DNA of 8,634 nucleotides from Deltaproteobacteria bacterium (lineage in GTDB: Bacteria > Desulfobacterota > Desulfobacteria > Desulfobacterales > JAFDDL01): contig JAFDDL010000325.1 of the NCBI GenBank assembly GCA_019310865.1, positions 1-8,634 of the forward strand, in the 5' to 3' direction. Positions 1 to 5,617 of this stretch are shown piece by piece (position 1 is the stretch's first letter; the number at the start of each line of letters is the position of its first letter). Position numbers and translations under genes: made by a program. Under the pieces are notes generated by a model. That model ran no database searches. It was given only the letters and a program-made list of their open reading frames with translations, and had not been told where the DNA came from.

Positions 1-1
1 A

Positions 2-277
2 TTTGAGCGGGAAGTGCTGCTGACGCCCGGTGAGCCGGCCCGGCTGCAATTCCAGGTCTGTCACATGGGGCATACCTTCAAGCAGGGACACCGCATCCGT
101 GTTGCCATAAGCGCTACTACAGAAATTGTAGAACCCAACCATCACACGGGGGAACCGGTGGCCACGGCGGTCGAGCGACGCAAGGCGCTGGAGTCCATAT
201 TCCACGATACGCAGCGGCCCAGCAATATTTTACTCCCGGTGTTTTCAGGGAATTTTACCCCCGAATCCGACGAATGA
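2..277 (+). CDS. C-terminal end of a CocE/NonD-type (X-Pro dipeptidyl-peptidase-like) hydrolase, partial
   Basis: Only the last ~91 residues are in the window; the frame is open from base 2 and ends at TGA 275-277. The stretch FKQGHRIRVAIS followed by EPNHHTGEP matches the jelly-roll C-terminal non-catalytic domain of the CocE/NonD hydrolase family (cocaine esterase, X-Pro dipeptidyl-peptidase, glutaryl-7-ACA acylase). In that family a GHRIRL-like strand is followed by a motif ending in Asn-x-x-Thr-Gly. The catalytic Ser-Asp-His domain lies upstream and is not visible, so activity and substrate cannot be judged. Family members hydrolyse ester or amide bonds. It is the first gene of a + strand run that also holds an amidohydrolase, an acyl-CoA ligase and alpha/beta hydrolases, so a shared role in breaking down an ester- or amide-linked compound is plausible but inferred. 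Confidence 0.75.
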   Translation, partial: FEREVLLTPGEPARLQFQVCHMGHTFKQGHRIRVAISATTEIVEPNHHTGEPVATAVERRKALESIFHDTQRPSNILLPVFSGNFTPESDE

Positions 278-398
278 ACAAATCGAAATGGCATTAATTT
301 TTAAATTGTTGAAATAGGTAGTGATAAATGACCTCACCCAAGTGGTAGCTGGAATACGCAATGAGAGATAGAAACCAACGAGAGGCGGAAAGGAAAAT

Positions 399-614
399 AT
401 GAAATTAGAAGATATAGAAAAGACGCTATAAGAGATCCATAAAGAAAAGAAAGAAGCGGCCCTACTTAAAGTAGGAGGCACCACCGTCAAGGCCGACTAT
501 GAATGCCTCGGCTTTCAGCTCTTCCAGCTGGATGGCCTGACCCATGTTGATGCCTTTTTAGTGGTGGACAAAGCCGCGCCCATGCTCCGCCAGGCAATGA
601 TCAAGGCCGGCTAG
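399..614 (+). pseudogene. Internally deleted remnant of an alpha/beta hydrolase, paralogue of the gene at 3685-4581
   Basis: An ATG at 399 with a ribosome-binding-like AAAGGA upstream opens a frame that is broken by TAA at 429-431 and then continues to TAG 612-614. After the stop, residues KVGGTTVKAD match the N-terminal KAGGATVKAE (residues 17-26) of the intact hydrolase at 3685-4581. The next residue begins a match to that protein's C-terminus: YECLGFQLFQLDGL against YERLGFQFFQLDGL, then VDKAAPMLRQAMIKAG against VDKAAPLLRQALIKAG, about 28 of 38 identical. The ~232 residues between, including the nucleophile serine, are missing exactly in frame. In the intact paralogue the two joined points carry the same Lys-Ala-Glu codons (AAGGCNGA), so deletion between short direct repeats is a simple explanation. 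It cannot make an active hydrolase. A short peptide could only arise from a start after the stop. Confidence 0.75.
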
Positions 615-718
615 AAGTAATTCTGAGGTGCATTTTTAAATACAATAGGTTGGAAATAATGTTCGGTAAAGAAGAAGGTTGAGGGTAAAAGATTAAGCAC
701 TGAGAATAGGAGATCGTT

Positions 719-1972
719 ATGACAAAGAATAACATTGCCATCTGTGGCGCAGCCTTGATTGACGGTACCGGGTCGGAACTGGTGGCGGGCAGTACGGTGG
801 TTGTTGAAAATGATTGCATCACGGCGGTGGGCCCCGCGGAGACGGTGACCGTGCCGGAAGGTGCCCGGCGGATCGATGCTGCCGGGAAGTTTTTGCTGCC
901 GGGGCTCATTGAGCTTCACTCCCACGCGTATCATCCGGCCATGGTGCCCACTGAAGTTCAGGAACCGGAGGCCTATGCCGTGCTGTATGCGGTGCATTGC
1001 CTGAGGCAGGCACTGCAGGCCGGAATTACCACGGTTCGGGAGGTGTGCCAGATGGCCTACATGGATCTTGCCGTCAAACGGGCCGTCAATGAGGGGCTGG
1101 TCCCGGGTCCCCGGTTGTATGCCAGCGGAAAGGGGATCTGCATGACCGGCGGCCACGGGTCTGATCTCGAGGGGTTCATGATCGAGGCGGACGGCGTCCA
1201 TGAAATTGTCAAGGCCATCCGGGAACAGAAGAAAAGGGGGGTCGATCTCATCAAGATCCTGACCTCTCACCGGGACGAAACACCGGAATATACCCAGGAA
1301 GAGATCGATATCGCCGTCAGGGAATCCCATCGCCTCGGTTTGCGGGTGGCGGTCCACGCGGCATCCAGGCTGGTGACGGATATGGTGGTCAAGGCAGGCG
1401 TCGATACGGTGGAGCATGGGACCTTCGTGTCCGGCGATACGGCGAAACGGATGGCGGACCAGGGCACCTTCTGGGTGCCCACCTGCTACGTGATCTGCCG
1501 TATCGGCGAGTTTGCGGAGAAAGCGCTTCAATCGGGAATGCCATTTCCGCCCAACATCGAGCGGGAACTGATGTTATCGAAAGAATGGGGGGAAAAATGC
1601 ACCGCCGCCTTACCCGATGCCTTCGAAAAAATTCTGAAGGCCGGTGTGCGCATCGGTGCCGGAACGGATGCCATTGGCCGGGACATGGTCTATGCATCAC
1701 TTCCCGAGGAGATGGAACACCTGGTCCAATTCGGGTGCACGCCCCTGCAGGCCATCGAGTCGGCGACGCGGATCGGCGCCGAGGCCATCGGTGTGGAGAG
1801 CAAGATCGGGACCATTGAAACGGGAAAACTCGCCGATATGATCATGGTGGACCGGGACCCGCTGGCCGATATCACGGCGGTAAAGTCGGTGACGTGGGTC
1901 ATGAAAGGCGGACGGGAGGTGCCCTTCGAAAAGGCTTACGACCGGTTGTCCGGTAAGACTCCCTGGGCCTGA
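719..1972 (+). CDS. Metal-dependent amidohydrolase (imidazolonepropionase/prolidase-like branch)
   Basis: This is a complete 417-residue protein of the amidohydrolase superfamily, whose members use one or two metals to hydrolyse cyclic or linear amide and related bonds in the cytoplasm. An N-terminal beta-sandwich strand region (about 1-60) leads into PGLIELHSHAY with the metal-binding His67-x-His69. Next come LIKIL with Lys179 (the usual carboxylated bridging lysine), His213 in AVHAAS, His233 in VEHGT and Asp317 in GTDA. The C-terminus (GTIETGKLADMIMVDRDPL) closes the composite sandwich domain. Every expected metal ligand is present and the length is normal, so it should be active. AGGAG at 708-712 sits 6 bases before ATG 719, which fixes the start. 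There is no signal peptide. An acyl-CoA ligase follows after 54 bp, suggesting that the released acid is then activated with CoA (inference). Substrate is unknown; dipeptide, cyclic amide or lactone are all possible in this branch. Confidence 0.9.
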   Translation: MTKNNIAICGAALIDGTGSELVAGSTVVVENDCITAVGPAETVTVPEGARRIDAAGKFLLPGLIELHSHAYHPAMVPTEVQEPEAYAVLYAVHCLRQALQAGITTVREVCQMAYMDLAVKRAVNEGLVPGPRLYASGKGICMTGGHGSDLEGFMIEADGVHEIVKAIREQKKRGVDLIKILTSHRDETPEYTQEEIDIAVRESHRLGLRVAVHAASRLVTDMVVKAGVDTVEHGTFVSGDTAKRMADQGTFWVPTCYVICRIGEFAEKALQSGMPFPPNIERELMLSKEWGEKCTAALPDAFEKILKAGVRIGAGTDAIGRDMVYASLPEEMEHLVQFGCTPLQAIESATRIGAEAIGVESKIGTIETGKLADMIMVDRDPLADITAVKSVTWVMKGGREVPFEKAYDRLSGKTPWA

Positions 1973-2026
1973 GCGTGTGCGGTTAATTCGTGCGAACCCG
2001 TTGAGAAAAAAAGGAGGATCGTTTCA

Positions 2027-3565
2027 ATGTTTATCAGCCATGTGGAAATGATTGAACAATATGCCGCGGCCTATCCGGAAAAAGTCGCCATCGTTTTCAA
2101 AGACCGAAGGATAACCTATGGCGCGTTCAACGATCGCATCAACCGGCTGGCCAACGCTCTGATGGAGATGGGGATTCGTAAGGGAGACCATGTGGCGATC
2201 CTTTTTTCCAACTGCGTGGAGATGATCGAATCCTTTTACGCCATATTAAAGGCCGGCGCCGTGATCGTTCCGTTGAATCCGATGGTTAAAGGAAACTCCC
2301 TCGGCAGAGTCATCGATGATTCGGACAGCGTGGCCTTGATCTGTGGGGAGCAATTCACTCGTGAAATCGATTCATTAAAAGATTTTCTGCCGAAGATACC
2401 GGCGAACCGTTACATCCGCACGGGCGCCGACGCCGCCGGCTATGCCGCATATGAGTCCCTGCTCCGAGCTGGTTCCCCGGAAAATCCGGGTACGACGGTT
2501 TTCCCGGAAGATGTTTTTAACATCATGTACAGCTCGGGGACCACCGGCTTGCCCAAGGGGATCGTGCACACCCATGATTTCCGGCTGATATTCACCCTCT
2601 TCGGCGGGGTGATGGGCTTTGGCATCACGGGCCAGGCGATCGTCTGCAATTCCACGGCATTATATCACAACGGGTCGCTCTTTTTTGTCATGTCGGCACT
2701 TTACAGCGGCGGCACCGTGGTACTCATGGATAAATTCGATCCCGGGGATTTTCTTGAGCTGGTCCAGGCGGAAAAGGTCACCCACGCCTACCTGGTGCCG
2801 ACCCAGTTTATCCGTATTCTGGAACTGCCCGAGCTTAAATCCTTTGACACCCGTTCCCTGGCGGTAGTTCTGTCCATGGCGGCGCCGCTGACCCGAAAGA
2901 CCAAGGAAGAGATCCTGGCCAACTTTGACTTCAAGCTTTTTGAGGCTTATGGTCTTACCGAAGGGGGGGCCGGAACCTTGCTGCTTCCCGAAGATCAGCT
3001 CAGAAAGATCGGATCGGTTGGTAAGATCGCCTTAGGTGACATGCGGATCGTGGATGAAGAGATGAATGATGTAAAGCCGGGCGAGGTGGGAGAGATCATC
3101 GGCCGATGCGCACTGATGATGAAGGAATATTATAAACAGCCGGAGAAGACCGCAGAAACGATCGTGGACGGGTGGGTCAAAACCGGCGATCTCGGCCGGT
3201 TTGACGATGAAGGGTATCTGTACCTGGTAGGACGTATGAAGGACATGATCGTTTCGGGGGGCGTCAACATCTATCCCGAAGATATCGAAGAGATTATCAT
3301 ACGCCATCCCAAGGTTCTGGACGTGGCCGTGTTCGGTGTTCCCCACGACAAATGGGGGGAAAGCCCAACGGCCGCTGCTGTTTTAAGAAACGGAGAGACT
3401 GCCACCGAAACAGAGATCATGGAATGGACCAACGGGCAGGTGGCCGGGTACCAGAAGATCAGCGGTGTTCTGTTCATGGACGAGCTGCCCAGAAATCCAT
3501 CCGGGAAGGTGTTGAAGCGGGAACTTCGGGTCCCATTCTGGGAACGCACGGGGCGGTTGATATAA
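2027..3565 (+). CDS. Acyl-CoA ligase / AMP-forming synthetase (ANL superfamily)
   Basis: This complete 512-residue adenylate-forming enzyme would activate a carboxylic acid with ATP to an acyl-adenylate and transfer it to CoA. The core motifs are all visible. The phosphate-binding loop YSSGTTGLPKG spans residues 168-178. YGLTE (308-312) is the A5 motif, TGDLG starts at residue 386 (A7), and GRMKDMIVSGGVNIYP is the hinge (A8). The C-terminal NPSGKVLKREL carries the conserved acylation-associated Lys494 (A10). Length and motif spacing are those of fatty-acid or aromatic/alicyclic acyl-CoA ligases; the residues seen do not decide chain length or ring preference. A strong AAGGAGG lies about 9 bases before the ATG. 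No membrane segment is seen, so a cytoplasmic enzyme is expected. It sits between an amidohydrolase and an alpha/beta hydrolase, which suggests it takes over the acid freed by one of these hydrolases (inference). Confidence 0.92.
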   Translation: MFISHVEMIEQYAAAYPEKVAIVFKDRRITYGAFNDRINRLANALMEMGIRKGDHVAILFSNCVEMIESFYAILKAGAVIVPLNPMVKGNSLGRVIDDSDSVALICGEQFTREIDSLKDFLPKIPANRYIRTGADAAGYAAYESLLRAGSPENPGTTVFPEDVFNIMYSSGTTGLPKGIVHTHDFRLIFTLFGGVMGFGITGQAIVCNSTALYHNGSLFFVMSALYSGGTVVLMDKFDPGDFLELVQAEKVTHAYLVPTQFIRILELPELKSFDTRSLAVVLSMAAPLTRKTKEEILANFDFKLFEAYGLTEGGAGTLLLPEDQLRKIGSVGKIALGDMRIVDEEMNDVKPGEVGEIIGRCALMMKEYYKQPEKTAETIVDGWVKTGDLGRFDDEGYLYLVGRMKDMIVSGGVNIYPEDIEEIIIRHPKVLDVAVFGVPHDKWGESPTAAAVLRNGETATETEIMEWTNGQVAGYQKISGVLFMDELPRNPSGKVLKRELRVPFWERTGRLI

Positions 3566-3566
3566 T
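3561..3566 (+). promoter_or_regulatory. Possible -10 element (TATAAT) at the end of the ligase gene
   Basis: A perfect TATAAT, preceded by TTGA, overlaps the ligase stop codon and lies about 120 bp before the next gene. No convincing -35 hexamer is seen at the usual 16-18 bp spacing, so this may be chance. If real, it would give the alpha/beta hydrolase at 3685 its own promoter inside the operon. Confidence 0.2.
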
Positions 3567-3684
3567 ACAACATAAAAATGTCATGGGCGGGGAAACATAC
3601 ATCTGCCCGATACCGGAAGGTGCAACATACTTAATCCGTTTGCCTATATTTCACCAATTTCAAAACTGAAGGAGGATATGAATC

Positions 3685-4581
3685 ATGACTAATTCTGACA
3701 CACAGAACCCGGAACTGCAGGTGATCGAACGAAAAGCAGGGGGCGCGACCGTCAAGGCCGAGGATGGCTTTGATCTGTGGTTCGATGCCTGGGGCGAAGG
3801 GCCGGGCATTATCTTTCCGGCGCGGTCTCCGGAAGAGAACAGGTCCTACGCCGAGGCGTTGTCGGACGCTTACCGGGTGGTAATCTTCGAACCGCGTGCC
3901 TGCACGATGGATGCGCAGGTCGCTCTCGATCAGATCCCCGATGCCGATGCGAAGGCTGCCGCCGGTGCGCACTTAGTAGGACGTAATATCGAGTGGGATC
4001 CGTCGGGATACGACCAATACCCCATAGACCTGGTGATCAGTGATTTGCACCGGGTGGCCGACGCAGCCGGCATCGATAATTTCGTGCTGGCAGGATACTC
4101 CGGTATGGCAAGGATGTCTGCATTCCTGTCACCTTACAGTGACCAGGCGGTTGGCGTCATCACAGGGGGCTACCACATTCTGGGCGCGCAGGATTACTGG
4201 GTGGGTTTCCTGGCCGGTGCTTCGGCTTTAATGCTGTCGAATCCGGATACGCCGGCGCTGGCGCGTGCGATGATGCATCTCAATCTTCTACAGGTCACGT
4301 TGGAGCAAAACCGGGACGATGAGGTTTCTTACGCCAATATGACCGGCCCGAAGATCGTCTGGATCGGCAGTCAGGACGGCGAACCGGACGATGAATTGTT
4401 GGAGGTAATTGCCTATGGCAGCAAGACCGCCCAACGCGTTCGTAGCACGAAGGCTGAATATGAACGTCTCGGTTTTCAGTTCTTCCAACTGGATGGCCTT
4501 GCCCATCAACCTGCCTACGAGGCGGTGGACAAGGCCGCTCCCCTGCTCCGCCAGGCCCTGATCAAGGCAGGTTATAAATAA
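3685..4581 (+). CDS. Alpha/beta-hydrolase-fold protein
   Basis: This complete 298-residue protein has the order of an alpha/beta hydrolase. An early strand pair (GFDLWFDAWGEGPGIIF, about 28-44) is followed by RVVIFEPRA (64-72) and then the strand-turn-helix FVLAGYSGMA, with Ser139 as probable nucleophile. IVWIGSQDGEPDDE supplies Asp231 as the candidate acid and LDGLAHQPAY supplies His274. The elbow reads G-Y-S-G-M rather than G-x-S-x-G, which is tolerated in the fold but unusual. No signal peptide is seen. AAGGAGG about 9 bases upstream supports ATG 3685 over the ATG at 3678, which reads only four codons. It is the intact paralogue of the deleted remnant at 399-614, so the cluster once held two copies on either side of the amidohydrolase and ligase. 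Esterase, lactonase, C-C hydrolase or dehalogenase-type chemistry are all possible; the substrate is not readable. Confidence 0.82.
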   Translation: MTNSDTQNPELQVIERKAGGATVKAEDGFDLWFDAWGEGPGIIFPARSPEENRSYAEALSDAYRVVIFEPRACTMDAQVALDQIPDADAKAAAGAHLVGRNIEWDPSGYDQYPIDLVISDLHRVADAAGIDNFVLAGYSGMARMSAFLSPYSDQAVGVITGGYHILGAQDYWVGFLAGASALMLSNPDTPALARAMMHLNLLQVTLEQNRDDEVSYANMTGPKIVWIGSQDGEPDDELLEVIAYGSKTAQRVRSTKAEYERLGFQFFQLDGLAHQPAYEAVDKAAPLLRQALIKAGYK

Positions 4582-4628
4582 AGAGATAGTAACTTAATTC
4601 CAAATATACCTAACGAATAGGAGGAATT

Positions 4629-4778
4629 ATGGCTGGAATTTGTTCGTACGGCGGTTACGTGCCGCGGTACCGGTTAAACCGAATGCAGGTTTACAAGACC
4701 ATGGGCTGGATGAATCCGGCCGTCCGGTTTTCGGGAGCGGGGCGGGAGCGGGGTCGGGCCCAAGCTGAGTGCTTTTAA
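4629..4778 (+). pseudogene. Truncated start of an HMG-CoA-synthase-like (thiolase-fold) protein
   Basis: A 49-residue ORF begins MAGICSYGGYVPRYRLNR and continues to MGWMNPA. This resembles the extreme N-terminus of the bacterial hydroxymethylglutaryl-CoA-synthase-like proteins that commonly partner OB-fold (DUF35) proteins, where a SYGAY-PR-R-NR pattern starts the first thiolase-fold strand and helix. Those proteins are several hundred residues long. Here the similarity stops after about residue 31 and is followed by Arg/Gly-rich translation (GAGRERGRAQAECF) and a stop at 4776-4778. The native AGGAGG lies 5 bases upstream of the ATG, so the translation start is preserved while the body of the gene is lost. 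No catalytic Cys/His remains, hence a pseudogene. It follows the hydrolase by 47 bp and looks like the former next gene of the operon. The family assignment rests on a short stretch and is recognised by eye. Confidence 0.6.
4733..4758 (+). repeat. G-rich tandem 11-mer, potential G-quadruplex
   Basis: GGGAGCGGGG followed by C or T occurs twice back to back (4733-4743 and 4744-4754), and another GGG follows at 4756-4758. The five G-runs are separated by 1-3 bases (AGC, C, AGC, TC), which fits the standard G-quadruplex pattern of four runs of at least three G with short loops. It lies directly after the point where the HMG-CoA-synthase-like similarity ends. Confidence 0.5.
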
Positions 4779-4802
4779 ATAAAGAGTTTAGGCGAAAAAG
4801 GC

Positions 4803-4893
4803 CCCTGTTTTTGAGGCTTATCTTGATGCTTTTGGGTGTAAAAAGCGCGGTTTAAATAAAAAATTTCGGGGAACGAGGCATCCAAAAACAGGG
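4803..4893. repeat. 11-bp inverted repeat flanking ~70 bp
   Basis: CCCTGTTTTTG at 4803-4813 is the exact reverse complement of CAAAAACAGGG at 4883-4893. The arms are 69 bp apart, too far for a simple terminator. The pair lies between two broken genes facing each other. It could be the ends of a very small non-coding mobile element or a leftover; no target duplication is evident. The 4779-4914 stretch around it has no recognisable gene. Confidence 0.35.
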
Positions 4894-4914
4894 ATAAAAC
4901 GAAAGGGAGGCTGC

Positions 4915-5283
4915 TTAAGAAGATTTTGTAACCAATTTGCCGGCTAAAAAGAACTTTCGATTTGGATCCCGGGGTCCCGTACCGACAACTGTCACCAAGC
5001 CCTTTGTGACCAGCTTGCCTATTCTCGAACGTATTGTGCGGGTTGATAGGCCGATTGTTGCCGCGATGTTTTTTACGGAAAGGCCGTTAGCCTGACCAAG
5101 AAGATCGGGCGGACTATAAAATGTGAAAATCAGGCCCCGCACCACAGAGATCAGGTTTATACCAACATCCTTCGATGAATTGAATCGTTTTTCATCCTCC
5201 GTAATGACAAAATCGACTTCCTGCTTGTCGATATCTCTGAAGTATCTCAGTTCCACGTCCCAGCCTTCCGTATCTTCTTGCAT
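4915..5283 (-). pseudogene. Chimeric remnant: end of a DUF4143-type ATPase joined to a winged-helix domain
   Basis: On the minus strand a 122-residue ORF starts at ATG 5281-5283 and ends at TAA 4915-4917. Residues 1-30 (EDTEGWDVELRYFRD then EVDFVITED) match the C-terminal DUF4143 domain of a common AAA ATPase family, in which ELRYFRD-x-D-x-x-EVDFVV is followed by more of the domain, usually with a VECK-like motif. Here the match stops after residue ~30. The rest (about 50-114) is a different module: GLSVKNIAATIGLSTRTIRSRIGKLVTKG is a helix-turn-helix followed by a wing-like VTVVGTGPRDPNRKFFLAG, as in MarR/IclR/ArsR-type regulators. In-frame codons upstream of the ATG reach TGA after only a few residues, so the ATPase body is missing. 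I read this as two gene fragments joined by deletion. An expressed small DNA-binding protein cannot be excluded. No clear Shine-Dalgarno precedes the ATG. Confidence 0.5.
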
Positions 5284-5505
5284 AAAGTGGCGCCCCGATC
5301 AGATTGGGAAAACAAAGGGGACAGAGCTCAACATTCCTAACAGAATCATACAAGATTAGTGCAAAAGAAATGGCGTATACAGGACACAAAATCAGAGCGC
5401 AGGGATACATTTGCACCGATTATGTCCCCGGGGCAGCTGTTGCTTGTAACATGCCTGTGTGGTAATGTATTTGCATGAGTGGAATGCTTGAACAGCTTAA
5501 GTGTT
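5284..5505. other. Gene-free stretch left of the mobile element
   Basis: No coding region is recognisable on either strand. Visible details are minor: a GGGGACAGAGCTC stretch near 5318-5330, a CCCCGGGG palindrome at 5426-5433, and ATTTGCA occurring twice 60 bp apart (5409-5415 and 5469-5475). None has an assigned role. It separates the chimeric minus-strand remnant from the left end of the mobile element. Confidence 0.5.
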
Positions 5506-5516
5506 TGTGATATTAA
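5488..5516 (+). promoter_or_regulatory. Candidate extended -10 promoter at the left end of the element
   Basis: TTGAAC (5488-5493), a 17-bp spacer and TATTAA (5511-5516) preceded by TG-A at the extended -10 position form a plausible sigma70-type promoter reading toward the transposase at 5583. Each hexamer matches consensus at 4 of 6 positions. Transcripts from here would include the whole left inverted repeat and its hairpin. Confidence 0.35.
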
Positions 5517-5541
5517 GAATTCCTACAAAGTTTGAAAAATA

Positions 5542-5551
5542 AGGGTAACAC
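5542..5551 (+). repeat. Left terminal inverted repeat
   Basis: AGGGTAACAC exactly matches the reverse complement of 8473-8482. Just inside, TTTCCTCTCC here resembles GGCTCTCC on the right with a two-base gap. Just outside, 5517-5540 matches the right flank at roughly two thirds of positions when one base is gapped. Confidence 0.7.
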
Positions 5552-5583
5552 TTTCCTCTCCGAAAATGAAAGGGGAAGTGTTA
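5546..5583 (+). promoter_or_regulatory. Hairpin burying the ribosome-binding site and start codon of the first transposase
   Basis: Bases 5546-5556 (TAACACTTTCC, inside the left inverted repeat) pair with 5573-5583 (GGGAAGTGTTA): ten Watson-Crick pairs and one G-U pair, with a 16-base loop. The 3' arm contains the Shine-Dalgarno GGGGAAG and the A of ATG 5583. In RNA this should block translation of transcripts entering from outside, as described for IS10 and IS50. In DNA it is a second, inverted copy of the TAACACTT box and a possible transposase-binding site. Confidence 0.55.
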
Positions 5584-5617
5584 TGGGTTTAAAAAAATTT
5601 ACACAAGAACCATTGTG
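5583..5617 (+). other. Possible -1 frameshift site (A7) joining an upstream ATG to the first transposase
   Basis: ATG 5583 has a good Shine-Dalgarno (GGGGAA) but reads only 11 codons to TGA 5616. Codons TTA AAA AAA cover the run of seven A at 5591-5597 in the phase A-AAA-AAA, a canonical slippery heptamer. A -1 shift there reads MGLKK then IYTRTIV and enters the long transposase frame, giving 352 residues. Transcriptional slippage adding one A would give the same product. Without the shift the only start is GTG 5615, which has no ribosome-binding site and truncates the first HTH helix. Confidence 0.5.

Noticed and set aside
611..1531. Long minus-strand open frame opposite the amidohydrolase
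   Set aside because: It lies wholly antisense to a gene with every expected metal-binding motif, and its translation is His/Arg/Gly/Pro-rich with no recognisable domain; a codon-bias shadow.
3583..3669. 28-codon ORF between the ligase and the hydrolase
   Set aside because: No ribosome-binding site of its own and no recognisable product; it merely continues a shadow frame from inside the ligase gene.
5192..5416. Minus-strand ORF just upstream of the DUF4143 fragment
   Set aside because: It overlaps the DUF4143 stretch in another frame, and its translation does not supply the missing ATPase sequence, so a simple frameshift does not rescue the gene.
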